Assembly: GCA_918807975.1 (NCBI GenBank)
Contig: OU964922.1
Span: 28,136,329-28,200,328 of the forward strand
Length of the DNA stretch: 64,000 nucleotides
Source: Aplidium turbinatum
Taxonomy: Eukaryota; Chordata; Ascidiacea; Aplousobranchia; Polyclinidae
Reading direction: 5' to 3'
A model generated the notes under the pieces. It made no database searches, was not told the origin of the DNA, and saw only the letters and a program-made list of their open reading frames with translations. This document shows, piece by piece, positions 1-11,761 of this stretch. The first letter of the stretch is position 1; every line of letters starts with the position of its first letter. A program made the translations under genes and the position numbers.

Positions 1-9
1 TTCTTTTTA

Positions 10-43
10 CGTTGATTTAACGTCTGCAGACGTTAAATCAACG
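10..43. repeat. perfect 34-bp palindrome
   Basis: The 34 bases are exactly self-complementary around a central CTGCAG, with arms reading CGTTGATTTAACGT and its complement. It lies downstream of the last visible DNMBP-like exon, probably inside the next intron. It could be the tip of a small inverted-repeat element cut by the window edge. Confidence 0.8.
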
Positions 44-224
44 CAAAAACAATACTTTAAATGCTGGGTTTGTGAGGCATAGGAAATATTCAAAAACACA
101 ATAAAACCATACAATTATTGGCCTAAAGTCCCACATGCACAATGCACATACAAAAGAACATACCAGCAAAACCAATTCATTTTAGGCTGATAAAAGAGGA
201 ACATGCAATAAAACTAAAACTTAC

Positions 225-3200
225 TGATCAAGTTGTTCAGCTCCGCTTGTAGCCGCCTCAGCTTAGCTACCACAAACTTTTTGTTTTCCGCAATTTCTTG
301 TCTCTCTTTTCCATCGAAAGAGTTGTTGTAGGCTATTTCTAACTCCTTCTGCGTCCTGCAGCACTCTTCAATACCTGAGCGTACCTGTAATTAAAAAGCT
401 AGATATTGAAAAAGGTGATGAATGACCAAACAAAATCCGAAACGCGCAGTCTTATCATTATTGCTATATAGTGCTGAAAGCCAGACAATAGTCTGTATTG
501 TTTGGAAACTGACGCTTTGCAAAACTGATATGCAGTCGACCACCCAAAAGAGCAATATCGGTTTTATACATACGACAACTTTAAGCGCAACTGCACAGAA
601 ACCAATTTGCAAAACGAGATCAAAGTAAAAATGAACAAAAAAGTTTATGTTGATAAACTGCCAGAAGAATTTGCAGCAAGGTCCGCATTTGAAGAAATAC
701 TGCAGACAGTAGAGCACAAACAGTCTATAAAACCCAACGACCAATTTGATACCACCTTACCTTCTCGATTTTTAATTTATGTTGATTTGATTTTTGTTTA
801 CTCTCTTCGCTCATGCTTCTGGGAAGGAGTTTCGTTTTCAAAACAGGTTGTGGGGGTCGACTGGGAGCATTAGAGCCTTTTCGCTTCGGGGTGTCTGCCA
901 CTGCTCCTTCTTGTGCAATTTCATGTGGTTGTAGCTCTCTAGTGTCAACATGCGACGGTGGAGGAGGAGCGGCTCTGTTTGCTTTTCGACTGGAAGGTCG
1001 GTTTGACGAAATGCTGTGGGACACGATTCCTTTGCTGAGCGATGATTCGAAAGCAGCCGAGTCATCGTGTTTCGTTCTTCGGTTATGTGACGATCGACTG
1101 GCGTCACTGGTGTTGCTTTTGCTGTTGGAACCGGACGATGTTGAGCCCGAGTGATTCGAATCATGACTGGTGGTCGATATGGAGTCGGTTTCAAACATTT
1201 TTAATGGGATCGGCTTCGTCGGCCGATGAGATGAACTAGAGTTGGACTTTATTTCGGAGGATTCAGTGAGTACACCCTGTTGTTGGTGAATAGAACTTTT
1301 TCTATTTGTGTCGCCCCCCTGAAAAGCTGACTTCCTTGAGCCAGTGTTTTTCTGTTCCATAGAATATAGTTTACCATACATACTTTCACTTCTGTTGATT
1401 GGTTTCGCGCTTGTTTTTGCCTTCAATTGGCTCGATGATTGACTACGACTCATGTGATAAACTCCAGACGACGAATCTAAAACGTTGCCTTGAAAACCGC
1501 TTGAAGAATTGGAATTTTGACTTGGCCTTGTGGCAATGGGAACTTTAATGCCACTGTCAACAGCGATTGCTTGTCCAATCGTAGCAAGCGTGGAAAAACT
1601 TTCTTGCGGTTTGTCATTTTCCTGAATTGCTTGCTTAATTGGGCTATTTAAAATCGCATTCGCAGCGGGCTCTTTGTGTTGGGAACTAGGGTTTGTAAGA
1701 ACACGCTGCAAACAAGAATTCGGGACAAAACCAATCTTGCCGTTGCTGTTTTTCACTTCACACCATTGTCTGCTTATTTCTTGCAAAACATGAACAGTAT
1801 CTCCGAGTTTTAGCGACAACTCAAAGTCAGTTGCCGCTTGAAAATCCTCTACCACAAGCCGGACGTCAACGTGCTTACGTAAGACATTCACTAAAGCTTG
1901 TTTGGCATGTTGCTGGCGTTCAACTGTAGCTTTGGCCTGTTGATGACTGATATTTTGAAACTGTGATCTCAGATCTTTGTTAGAAGACTGTGTCCGTTTC
2001 TTGTGTCCTGATGGAAGGTCAGAGACATAATTTCGTGGAATATACCCGAAAGAGTTATTAAGCTTCCCGTACAGCCACATGTCGGACTTTTTTTCGATCA
2101 CGTCTATGATGTTTCCTTGTTCAAACGAAAGCTCGTCGGAATTACGCCCTTGATAAGAATATTCAGCAATCACTTGTTCGTTAACTCCGTTTTCAACTTT
2201 CCCTGGATAACAAATAAATTTTATTAAACAAAGCAGTAAAGAAAACAGACAGATTATAAATAACGAATAACTTATGAGATTGAATGACATTATTGAAACA
2301 ATATGTTAAACTAATGTATATATATACATATTCTTCTTCTTTCGTGTGAGAACGTATATACATATTGACAGTAAATAACATTTTTTCCACTATGCAAGCA
2401 TTTTATGCAAAATATCTAGCCTATCACCTTATGAAATGCAAATCAGTACTACTGTAACTGAAAAACTTCAAAAACAAACATCATGGAAAAGAAATAAATT
2501 TTGAGTTTGATAACTGTGAAATTATGGGACTCTAAAATGCTGCTTTCAAATCTTACCTAATACCAACTCAAGTAAATGGACGTTTCCAACGCTCTGTTTA
2601 AAGTTAATCAGGTTAAATTACCAGATTTACAAGAATCACCTGACTTGCCGTTGGACAGGAGATTAACCAATTCAAGCTAATTAGAACTATTCACTGTAGT
2701 TTAGAGCTTTGCTAAGCAATAAAATCGCTTGAAATAAATCAACTCGAAAAACAAATGTTAATACAGATGGCAATAGTGTTTTAATTTGCTGACGTGTACA
2801 ATAAAGTTCACACTTTGTAACCTATATGTCCACTGTCCACTGAACTGACTATAAGTCAACAATTTTATCCTATGGCTTGTGGCTAGCTTTCTTTCTTTGA
2901 TCTACCGATCTAAAAATATTTTCCCACAAAATGATATCTATCGTGAGCACTACACATGGTTTGCAAAACACACACAACGCATTAAACCTAACCTAATTCG
3001 GTAAAAAATGGTATTGTTAGCAACCAGTACCTGCAGCAAGTGAAATGCCACTAGTAGCTTCGTTGAGACCAGCACCGTGTGGTAAGGAGGCTGAAGGACT
3101 ATTTGAATGTTTTGCAGCATTGTGTTGAAGAGGATGAAGAGTTGTTGAGTGAAATTGAAAGCTAGACTTGTCAATTGATGGCGAAACGTTCTTTTTCCAG

Positions 3201-6200
3201 CTGTTTTTTCCTGATTGTGATACAAGTGCCGGCTCATCTTCTAGGCCATTTTTCTTAAAATTGTCTAAATAAGTGGTAAAAGACAAAGGAAAAATCCCAG
3301 ACGAGCCATGCAGTTCCCCACGAGCCCAGTTGTCCGGCATGATTTCAGTGATTGAGATAATGTCGCCAACTGCGAATGTTAGTTCGCCTTCTATCTGCGC
3401 AGTCAAAGGCATAGTGGCTTCCACTTTGCAGATGACAGAGCTTGCATCAGAGTGTTCTGGAAAAATGGATTTGGATTGCGATGTCACAAAGCGCTGAGTG
3501 TAATTTAAAGGAAAGATTCCACTTCTGTTATTGCACCTTCCATAGCCCCACGAGTCATCTACTTTCCTGACCAAAACTATCACATCTCCTGTAAAAAATA
3601 ACTCATATTCATAAAGGTAAAGGTATGTATAATACAATATATATATAACACTTACGGTGACAACGTAAACCAATTGAAGCCAAAATTTGAATTTCTAAAA
3701 GTAAAAATTGCGAGGTCAAGACTCAAGAGACAACATTTCAAAGTGCAAGTAGAAATCGTATTCAACATCAATATTAATCAGAGTAAAGGTACAGGTCCCA
3801 TCTGCAAATTTATTACACTCTGGGTAGAGGTGAGCAGTGTTTTTCAACAACCAGTTTAAGCCAGGTGTCGAACAGGTTTGTATAATTGGACAGCCAGCAC
3901 CCTATCTGCTGCACAATCCCACCATCGTATCCACTGTGCCACACTACAGCTAGAAATTAGGGTATCAATTCGATATGCATCTACCAAGAATTTGGACTAA
4001 TGATATTGAAGACTGGTCAGGACTTAACTACAAAACTGCAGTAGAAAAATGTTACAACAGAGAAACTTGGCGTCTCATTGCCTCCAACCCTCGACGAGAG
4101 GAAGGAACTTAATGATGATGATGATGATGCATCTACCAAACAATGTGTTTAAAAATACACTTCAAGTGGCATATGATTTGTGCAATCACAAAAGATCAGC
4201 TTAAAATTGCAAAAAATAATAACCTTTTTTGAATGGTAAATCATCCTTCACTTCAGGAAAAAAAGTATCAAGTCCAAATAATAAACTTTCTCCACCTTTT
4301 AGAACAGGAATTTTTATAGGAGTGGTAAAGTCTTTTGGAAACTGTCCTGTTAAAATAAATATTATCCTTTAAAGATATGTAGACATTAAGTCACAATTAT
4401 CGGTACACTATACTTGTATGCTACCCAGTATATATATTTTTTGGTTATAGGCAAATTGTTCGTAAGCAATTGTTCGTAAAGCAATTGTTCGTAAAGCAAT
4501 TGTTCGTAAGCAATTGTTCGTAAAACAATTGTTCGCAAACTGTTTTTCGTAAAATGAAATCCGTAAAACAATTCTTCGTAAAACAATTGTTCGCAAACTG
4601 TTTTTCGTAAAATGAAATCCGTAAAACAATTCTTCGTAAAGCATTTTTTCGTATACATCAAATTTTAACTGCATGCACAAAAAAATGCTTTAGGAAGAAT
4701 TGTTTTACGAAGAATTAATTTTACGAACAATTGCTTACGAACAATTGCTTTACAAACAATTGCTTACAAACAATTTGTCGGACACCATATTTTCTATGCA
4801 TGATTACTTTCATTTTATGAGCAAGTGACTGTGTAGGCTATGTAATGCAATTTCAATCTCATTCAACAATATGCAAAGTAGAATTATGTACACTAATGTA
4901 TTGTATACCACAAGCATAACAATACAATTTTATCATAATCTTGTCTAAAATATAATATGATATTTTTATTCTAGTGAGTGTAATTTCAACACACAAAAGT
5001 ATTAGTAGGAATGTAGGATTAACAGCTATTGTAGTGCAAAGTCCAGACACTACCGTTAGAAGCATAAATAATTCAGAGCCTTTGAGCTAAACAACAATAT
5101 GTTTCAGGACAAAACAATCCATTTTGTACGGTGTTTACAGGTTTCAATGAAATGTAAAGTGTATAATACATATATAAAATGTCGGAATGGCCCGTTTCGG
5201 TGAGTCCGATTCGGTGAGTCCGATCCCTTCACGGGGGATTTTTTTAATTTTTTTTTTTAATTATCGGGTACCGTAGCCTAATTATCATTGCCGTTTTAGG
5301 GTTCGGGGTTAGGGATTAGGATTAGGGGTTAGAGGTTAAGAACTCACCGAATCAGACTCACCGAATAGTAGCAGACCCATAAAATGTATGCCATATAATG
5401 TAGTCATCGGTACATAAAATTACAATCAATAAAACTAAACAATTTTAATTTGCTCTTCAAAATGAATATCATACAAATAGCAACATACCTAATTACCTAA
5501 TTATAACACTAACCGACAAAAAAAAAAAAAATTTTGTGGTGCCGAAGATTTTTTAGCTGTTTTCAGCTAATTTGTGGTCGCTGATTTCGAAAATGTAGTC
5601 AGTTTTTGTCCATCAGATCTAGTTTTCTAGTTACGGTGATTCCACTGCATGAGTGAACTTGTGCATAAGGGCTATTCCGTGTCGATTCACACAGTCAAGA
5701 AATTCAACCTTTCGATTTTCTTTAAATTTTACACACCTTTCTACTATTCTATATGATGAACACTTGCAAAATTTGAGTGAAATATATTGAGAAACACGAG
5801 AGTTATGAACCATTTAGTTTGGGGGGGTCTGCTGAGGGGGCACAATTTTTTTATTTCTGGCTATGTTTGAGGCCCTATTACTGCTAAACTAAATTAGGTA
5901 ACAACCAAATTTTTTTACAGGTGATAGTACTTCTGCCAAATATTGAAAAAACAACATCGTTCACTTTGTCACTCTAAAAGGTCAAAGGTCATAGATTCCC
6001 AAAGTTGGCCGTTTCCAGCTCTCGGTTAAAATTTTCCAAAATTTGAAAAGCTCACCAAGACCCCATTTTTGATTAAGTTTGGCTAAAATTTGGTGGAAGT
6101 GTTGTTTACAGGATTCTCTATGAACTGAAAAAATTTTAGTACAAAATATTAAATAGATTGGGAGATATTTTATATGAAACATGGGTCAAAATGGAAAAAA

Positions 6201-7423
6201 AACTAAAAGTGGGGTCCTTTTAATATCCTGGTTACCCATGACCCCAGAGAAAATTTGCACTGAAATTTTATCCACATATTCACTAAGATATGACAAGTCC
6301 ACCATGCAAAATTGATCCATGGTTCTCAATGTTTTATGGAAAGTATGTGTCAAAGTAAATCCAATTGTGGCAACCCTTCAAAAACAGGAACAGGAAGTTC
6401 TTCACTGTGTACAAGTGTGTAGCACTGGCCTGATTGCTGAAGCTAGGTTTGGATATTGCAAGAAAGCCCTATTTTTCCTGTTTATGCCTTTTGTGTTTAC
6501 TGCACAAAAACAGCAGTCCCTATTATGATATTTTGGCTCATGCCACACCATTAGACTTCTTTTGTTTCGTCCATTGACGTAAATGTTCTTTCAAAGTTTT
6601 GCAAACAATGTGGGGAGCCCAAGACTTATCTTGATCCCCAACTTCACTTTAAAGTAGGAAAGTAAAGGTGTGGAGTCTGGAGGTGTTGTGTGTCCACGCC
6701 TTTACTACAGTTTACTTTAAAGTTTTCTTGCTTACTTTACTGTAAAGTGAAGTTGGGGATCAAGATAAGTCTGGTGGTGTCTGGTGGTTCATAAGTCTGG
6801 TGGTTCATAACTCTCGTGTTTCTCCTTAAATTTACTCAAATTTTGCAAGTGTTCATCATATAGAATAGTTAAAAGGTGTGTAAAATTTAAAGAAAATCAA
6901 AAGGTTGAATTTCTTGACTGTGTGAATCGACACGGAATGGCCCTTATGCACAAGTTCACTCATGCAGTGGAATCTCTGTAACTTAAAAAGTTGACCTGAT
7001 GGAGAAAAACTGATTGCATTTTCGGATTCAGCGCCCCAAACTTAATCTAAATCAGTTCAAAAACCGCCGGTACCAAAAATTGTGTCGGCCAGTGTAATCA
7101 ACAGCTTGTCTACACGGTTTTATTCATGTTTATTGTGTTAAATGTGTACAACAATAGTCAGTACAAAACAGTATGCTAACTGTCTATTCATCAGCTTGGC
7201 AATGCAATGCCTATAAGAATAAAACAGACACAAATGCAAGAAAAATACCTTTTTTTCCATTCAACAGATTCTGGCCATAGTCCCAAAAAATATCAACTTC
7301 TTTAAGAATTTTTATTATGTCTCCAATTTCTAACTGTAATTCTTCATCGATGGTTGGTTCAAATGCAAATGACACAAAAGCAAATTTTTCTTCAAATTGC
7401 CGGCTTGATTGATTTAAATCCAT
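225..7423 (-). CDS. dnmbp: Tuba/DNMBP-like SH3 scaffold, N-terminal half, five coding exons, 3' end outside window
   Basis: Coding exons on the minus strand are 7423-7249, 4346-4224, 3588-3031, 2202-761 and 384-225. All junctions are GT-AG and the frames join without a break. The start is the ATG at 7423 (MDLNQSSRQF). SH3-1 (SFAFEPTIDEELQLEIGD) is split by the 2.9-kb first intron and continues GQFPKDF. SH3-2 ends GIFPLNY and SH3-3 ends GIFPLSF. Exon 4 carries SH3-4 (EYSYQGRNSDELSFEQG) and SH3-5 (DFQAATDFELSLKLGD), then about 300 residues rich in Ser, Pro and basic residues. Exon 5 encodes a coiled coil (TQKELEIAYNN...RRLQAELNNL) like the one before the DH domain of vertebrate DNMBP. Order and signatures such as GQFP followed by IPVLKGGE match DNMBP, a Cdc42 exchange factor that binds dynamin and actin regulators. 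The DH, BAR and C-terminal SH3 parts would lie to the left. Vertebrate DNMBP has four N-terminal SH3 domains, so the fifth is unusual. Another multi-SH3 adaptor (SH3D19-like) is less likely. Confidence 0.78.
2203..3030 (-). other. DNMBP-like intron 3
   Basis: This 828-base intron lies between the SH3-3 and SH3-4 exons. It starts GTACTGG and ends TTATCCAG. I see no open frame or clear repeat in it beyond AT-rich sequence. Confidence 0.7.
3985..4131 (+). mobile_element. LINE 3' fragment, RTE-like tail
   Basis: Inside DNMBP-like intron 2, the plus strand encodes WTNDIEDWSGLNYKTAVEKC and then NRETWRLIASNPRREEGT before a stop. This matches the conserved extreme C terminus of many invertebrate non-LTR reverse transcriptases (W-x-DDI-x-EWTG...W). 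A GATGATGATGATGATG run follows directly, the short tandem tail typical of RTE-like LINE insertions. Only about 40 codons remain, so it is a 5'-truncated copy. Confidence 0.7.
4443..4786. mobile_element. short inverted-repeat element made of AATTGTTCGTAAGC units
   Basis: About nine units of TTGTTCGTAA(A)GCAA or close variants run rightwards to about 4650. The complement (TTACGAACAATTGC) then runs back from about 4700. The ends read GGTTATAGGCAAATTGTTCG and CAATTTGTCGGACACC, which pair imperfectly as TIRs. Flanks ATATTTTT and ATATTTTC could be an 8-bp TSD. It looks like a non-autonomous foldback element expanded by internal tandem repeats. It lies in DNMBP-like intron 1. Confidence 0.6.
5183..5378. 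mobile_element. 196-bp MITE with 9-bp TSD
   Basis: TIR-like arms carry CGGTGAGTCCGATTCGGTGA on the left and its near complement ACTCACCGAATCAGACTCACC on the right. The core contains AGGGTTCGGGGTTAGGGATT, which only superficially resembles telomere repeat. The flanks ATAAAATGT (5174-5182 and 5379-5387) match over nine bases, consistent with a Mutator- or Merlin-like target duplication. It lies in DNMBP-like intron 1. Confidence 0.65.
5507..7094. mobile_element. CACTA-like non-autonomous element in DNMBP-like intron 1
   Basis: The left end reads CACTAACCGACA and the right end TGTCGGCCAGTG, so both termini are CACTR followed by a shared CCGACA. The flanks TAA (5504-5506 and 7095-7097) are a 3-bp TSD as in EnSpm/CACTA elements. 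Long subterminal inverted repeats include GGGCTATTCCGTGTCGATTC (left) and GAATCGACACGGAATGGCCC (right). A second inverted pair near 6625 and 6755 contains CCCCAACTTCACTTTA. I find no transposase, so it is non-autonomous and would fold into a long hairpin in the DNMBP-like pre-mRNA. Confidence 0.72.
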
Positions 7424-7656
7424 ACTGCATACTGAAGCACCATTAAAGTTCAGATCATGGAATTTAGCGACAATGACAATATTGTCAATGCATTTTCATC
7501 CAAACTGTTAACAACTTTATAGAATTTATAATTATATCTTACCAGTACAAGCTCTACAGAAATATGTGAGTTGAATTACGCTACGGAGTACGGTATACAT
7601 ATTCGTTAAAATTGAAAAAACAAGTCATAAAACGTAAAAAACATTGCAATATACTT

Positions 7657-10380
7657 TAGGGTGGTCCTTAGTTGTACACTAAAAAATTTTTTTTGGAAAA
7701 TGGTTGGTCTGACCCTGCCAAAACGTTCCTTTTGGTTAAAAAACACTATGTGTAAAATTTCATTGATATTCATTAATGTTTAGAGGTGGCTCAATGGATC
7801 TGAAATTCCACCCAGATGAGGTATAGAACGCATAAGCACTTCCATAGTAGCTCTCTGCCCCACGCTCGCATGCCTGGGTTCCTCCCCATGTGTTCTGTAA
7901 CAGTGGGTATTAGCTGCTCAATGCTCATCTGCAGGGATTTTATGATGACCAATATCACTTGTTGTTGCCCAGTAAGGTCTGCTTCAAGGTGTTAGGGAGC
8001 TTTTTGCGGTAGTCAGCAACAACTCTCAAGGCAAACTTCAGTTGCTCCTCGTCTTTGTGAGAGGGCCAGAGAAATCCTTAACTAAGGCAACGCCACGTTC
8101 AGCTTGTTCGTTGGTGACAGCCAATGTGCTGATGAAGCTTTTTGCAGCAATAAAGCTGATCCTTCCACTGAGCTGCTGGACATTCAAGGAAACCAACCAA
8201 AAGATGCAAGTTCTTGAAAGGAAGTGTTCCTCATTGTAAAGTCAATTACACTCTCCTCTTGAATGCGTTTTGAGTCAATAGTTGCACACTTCAATGGCTC
8301 TTCTTCTTTCTTAGCCACAACCATCTTGTCCTTGAGCTGCCATTATCCAAAGCGTCATCAAACAACGCCAAGCCAACCAACCGCTCAGAAAGGAACCACA
8401 GTTGGCCTGCCATTTTCTTCACTGTAACGTTGGATATGTCAGTATTAATCGTATGATACTTCTGCTATTGCTTCAGCAGCTTTAGGTGATTTCTTGGGGC
8501 CTTCACAGCAACGCTTGCTGTTGCCCATGCTTCAACGTAGATGCGGGATAAGAATATGCAGAGTTCATGCAATCCTCGTTGCTGGCGCACTGTCTAATTA
8601 AACTGTGAACGAAACATCCAGACTTTGAAAGTGTACATCACTTTTGCCATCCATTAGTGCATGGCTCTGGGAGCTGCAAAGTGGATGCCTTGAGGAGGGA
8701 CAGCTCAAAGAAAAATCATTGCTATTCCAGTAGTTCTGTGTAGTCATCTCTTGGCTGAGTGACTTTCACAGCCGTCTCCAAGACCTTTACCATCTCATTG
8801 TTGATGTCAACCACAGCATTGGCTGTATAATCATCAGTTGACTAGTCTTCAAATGTAGTCTGGTCAATAAACTGTCATCTTGTTTTGAAGTGCTTCAACA
8901 AGAAAACATCAGGAGCTGATGAAGTCCCCATGACTTCAGAAAAGGCTGAAGCAGCAATCAGCTCCGAGACATGGTGGCGACACCCAATATGCAGAAATTC
9001 ATGGCCAAGCATCTGCTCTAAAAGAATGCAGGCTCCTTTGTGCCAACCGGTATTAAAGCTGGTTGTGTCGAAGTACATCTCCTAGATCTTTTCCTCTAAA
9101 CTCCAGTCTTTCAGAATAGAAAAGATGGCCTCAGCTTGTGCTTCTCCAGTCCCAGATGGTAACTTTAAGACTGCAAGTAGCTGTGATTGGCCATTACTTG
9201 TCACTAGCACAGGCAGTCTGTTCACGGTCTCAGTTCCATTGAGATCTGGGATAAGCTTGCCATCCCAGTGCACAATGAGTGGAAACTGTGGGTCAAACTG
9301 ATATTTATTTTTTTCTGAGATGGCTTTACAATGCTGCTCTCGTTGTAGCCTGACGCTGGATCGGTTCAGGGCTAGTGGTTGGATTTTTGTCCAAGACTTG
9401 GGACAATTTTGCCAATTACCATCACAGCTGCTCTGTCAGACTCCTTATTTTGGTCAAAAGTTGCCACAAGGTTTTGTGTACCCACTTGTTTATACCCACG
9501 TTTCAAGGGCGTTTGTATCATGCAGCTGGTACCTCGGCCTGCAACTTGTTCTTCTTCCTCTTCGGTACTACTGCCACTTGTGCTGCTTTGTAGTACTGCC
9601 AGAGAATGTTGAAAGTGTGTATCCACTGCAGCTTTCTTCCTCTGGTTTTAAGTCGCTGCGCTCTTCCTTTTTCTGCATTCTTTCTTCTTTAAGGAAACAT
9701 CTATTGATTTATTACTCCATGGCGTCTAGGTTCGCGTTGGGCGATCAGAAACTTTCAGTCTTTCTCAATTGAAATCATCTCCAGCGCATTGGCGTGGGAA
9801 ATATCAAATAAATATCCTAACATACTTTTGAAAGCTGCTTCCTTATCTTGTTGAGTTGATGTCAGTCTTCCTGCGTTCTTCTTGATAGCTTTCCACTTCT
9901 TAAAAAGTCCAGTTACTTTTTTAATACAATCCTGCTTGTAGCAAATGCGAATCATTGCCCGATTCCAAAACCCTTCTACGTTTTCAACGGTCTTAGTAGC
10001 AGAAGCATTGACACTTTCATTCAGCTTGTTATGGTTATACAGAAAGAAGCATAAAACTTAAAACTGAAGCTATTTGTTGGAGGGGAGTTTGGAACCTTTA
10101 ACATCTTTCTCATAATTCTTAACTACATACACACGTTTACGTTTTCATAAGCCATCAATAACAAACGTGGAAGAAAAAGGGGTATGTAATCAGTATATAC
10201 ATTATACAGTAGATATATCCTGAGACTCCTTATTTGAGAGAAATTTCAGATCCATTGAGCCACCTCTAAACATTAATGAATTTCAATGAAATTTTACACA
10301 TGGTGTTTTTTAACCTAAAGGAACATTTTGGCAGGGTCAGGTTAGTAAAAATGAAAAAAAAAATTTTAAGGACCACCCTA
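7657..10380. mobile_element. 2.7-kb DNA transposon with TAGGGTGGTCC ends and 8-bp TSD (family A)
   Basis: The ends are TAGGGTGGTCCTTA and TAAGGACCACCCTA, with long TIRs. The flanks ATATACTT (7649-7656 and 10381-10388) are an exact 8-bp TSD. Shared subterminal sequence includes TTAATGTTTAGAGGTGGCTC. The minus strand carries a decayed transposase: 9273-9082 (MHWDGKLIPDLNG, then RLPVLVTSNGQSQLLAVLKL) and 9078-8875 (YFDTTSFNTG, then ACILLEQMLG and CRHHVSEL). It has frame breaks and is not functional. The HWDGK and FDTTxxNTG motifs probably mark metal-binding Asp residues of an RNase-H-fold transposase, but I cannot assign a named superfamily. TSD length and a YARNG-like end resemble hAT. Confidence 0.75.
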
Positions 10381-10388
10381 ATATACTT

Positions 10389-11753
10389 TGAAGAATTTAA
10401 ACTTTTCCCAGTTCCACAATAACCTTTCTTTAATACCTATTTTGAGATTTTAGAGCTGCTAAGCATGTCACTACATGTTAAGGTCACTTTGTGATTTAGC
10501 CACTTAGCCAGATATTAAAACTTAGCCAATTTGATGACAAGTTTGCGTTTGTTTTTAATAACGAGCTAAATATCATGGTGGCCTAAACATGTTGTGGAAT
10601 TTTTAGCAGCTCTTAAATTACAAAAGTTGAATCATAAAATTTACAATTTGTTCTTCTTACTTTGTACAATGTGTGAAGGGCTGAAAGCAATTGCGGCACT
10701 TGGAGGTGAATCCTGCAACTCTCGGTAACGGGGGACATCACCTGATTAAAACTGGACTACTACTTGCGTTTGAGGCCGCCGCAAGTAACGTTGTTATATC
10801 CAGGCGCAGCAGCCAATGGATTATGTGTTCATCGCGCGTTACTGCGTTAGGTCTACATGTATATATATCCTTGGGTCGGTATAAAAGTTATTGGTAGAGA
10901 ATGTGGTATATATGCACTATGCAGTCTGAAAATCTGAACCACATGCACAAGATGGTGACTCGGTGAGGCCCCATTAGAACATGTTGCTATTGAAATGGCC
11001 CACCTCAGTTCTCAAGCAATTGAGTTTCACCTATTCCTTCCGAGTTAGTGGTATTGTGGTATTCCTTCCGTGGTATTCCTTCCGAGCATTGATATTGGGA
11101 AGGACCGTGAATTGAGTTGGTCACGCGACTTCTTTCCATTCACTATTCCAAACTTCGAAGTTGTGGAAGTTTAAGATAGCTGCAGCATGGCAAAAAAAAG
11201 GACGTCGAGATTTCAAGCGTTTGGTTAGGAGGTGTGATTTTAGGGCTAGGCACAGATGGTGGTCATCCCTTGACACAGTATGTAAAACCAGCCTATGTAC
11301 GCGATTTTCTATACGGAGTCTAGCAGGGGCAATGCCTGATAGCATTAGCAGAAGGTCGGGGGCAGTGGGAAATTTACAATTTGAACAGAAAGTTTAACAT
11401 TGAACAAAGCGCAAAAAATATCAAGCAGCACTATATTTCTGGTATGCTTGCATAAAGTAATGGGTCTTCCTTATTTAATTAAAAACAAATTCACATCTTT
11501 TTAATGAACTGCATATGAGCTGACGACATTTGCACTGCTTGAGTCACATTGTGATTCAAAACAAAAGTAATAGTGAAAAAGACGTAATGCAACATCAAAC
11601 TCATTACACGATTGGCTAATGGCTATGTTCGACAGAAACATTGCAGTCCAATTTCTATGATAAACGGTATGTATGGAATAAATTAATAAATTTAAAAGCA
11701 CTTTGATTCCAGTTTGGTGATTTTTAGTCGAGGAAGTGGAGCAAAAAGATATA
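10389..11753. other. intergenic stretch with nothing recognised
   Basis: AT-rich sequence between two transposons. The longest open frames (about 75 codons near 11121-11397, on both strands) overlap each other and show no familiar motif. A short local repeat of GGTATTCCTTCCG occurs near 11060-11085. I support no gene here. Confidence 0.5.
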
Positions 11754-11761
11754 AACAAAGC

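Noticed and set aside
813-1154. 113-codon plus-strand frame
   Set aside because: Antisense to DNMBP-like exon 4, which has clear SH3 homology on the other strand.
4443-4786. short regularly repeated units resembling a CRISPR array
   Set aside because: Units abut with no unique spacers, occur in both orientations and lie in a eukaryotic intron.
5280-5335. interstitial telomere repeat from GGGTTAGGGATTAGG
   Set aside because: Units are irregular and lie inside a MITE with its own TIRs and TSD.
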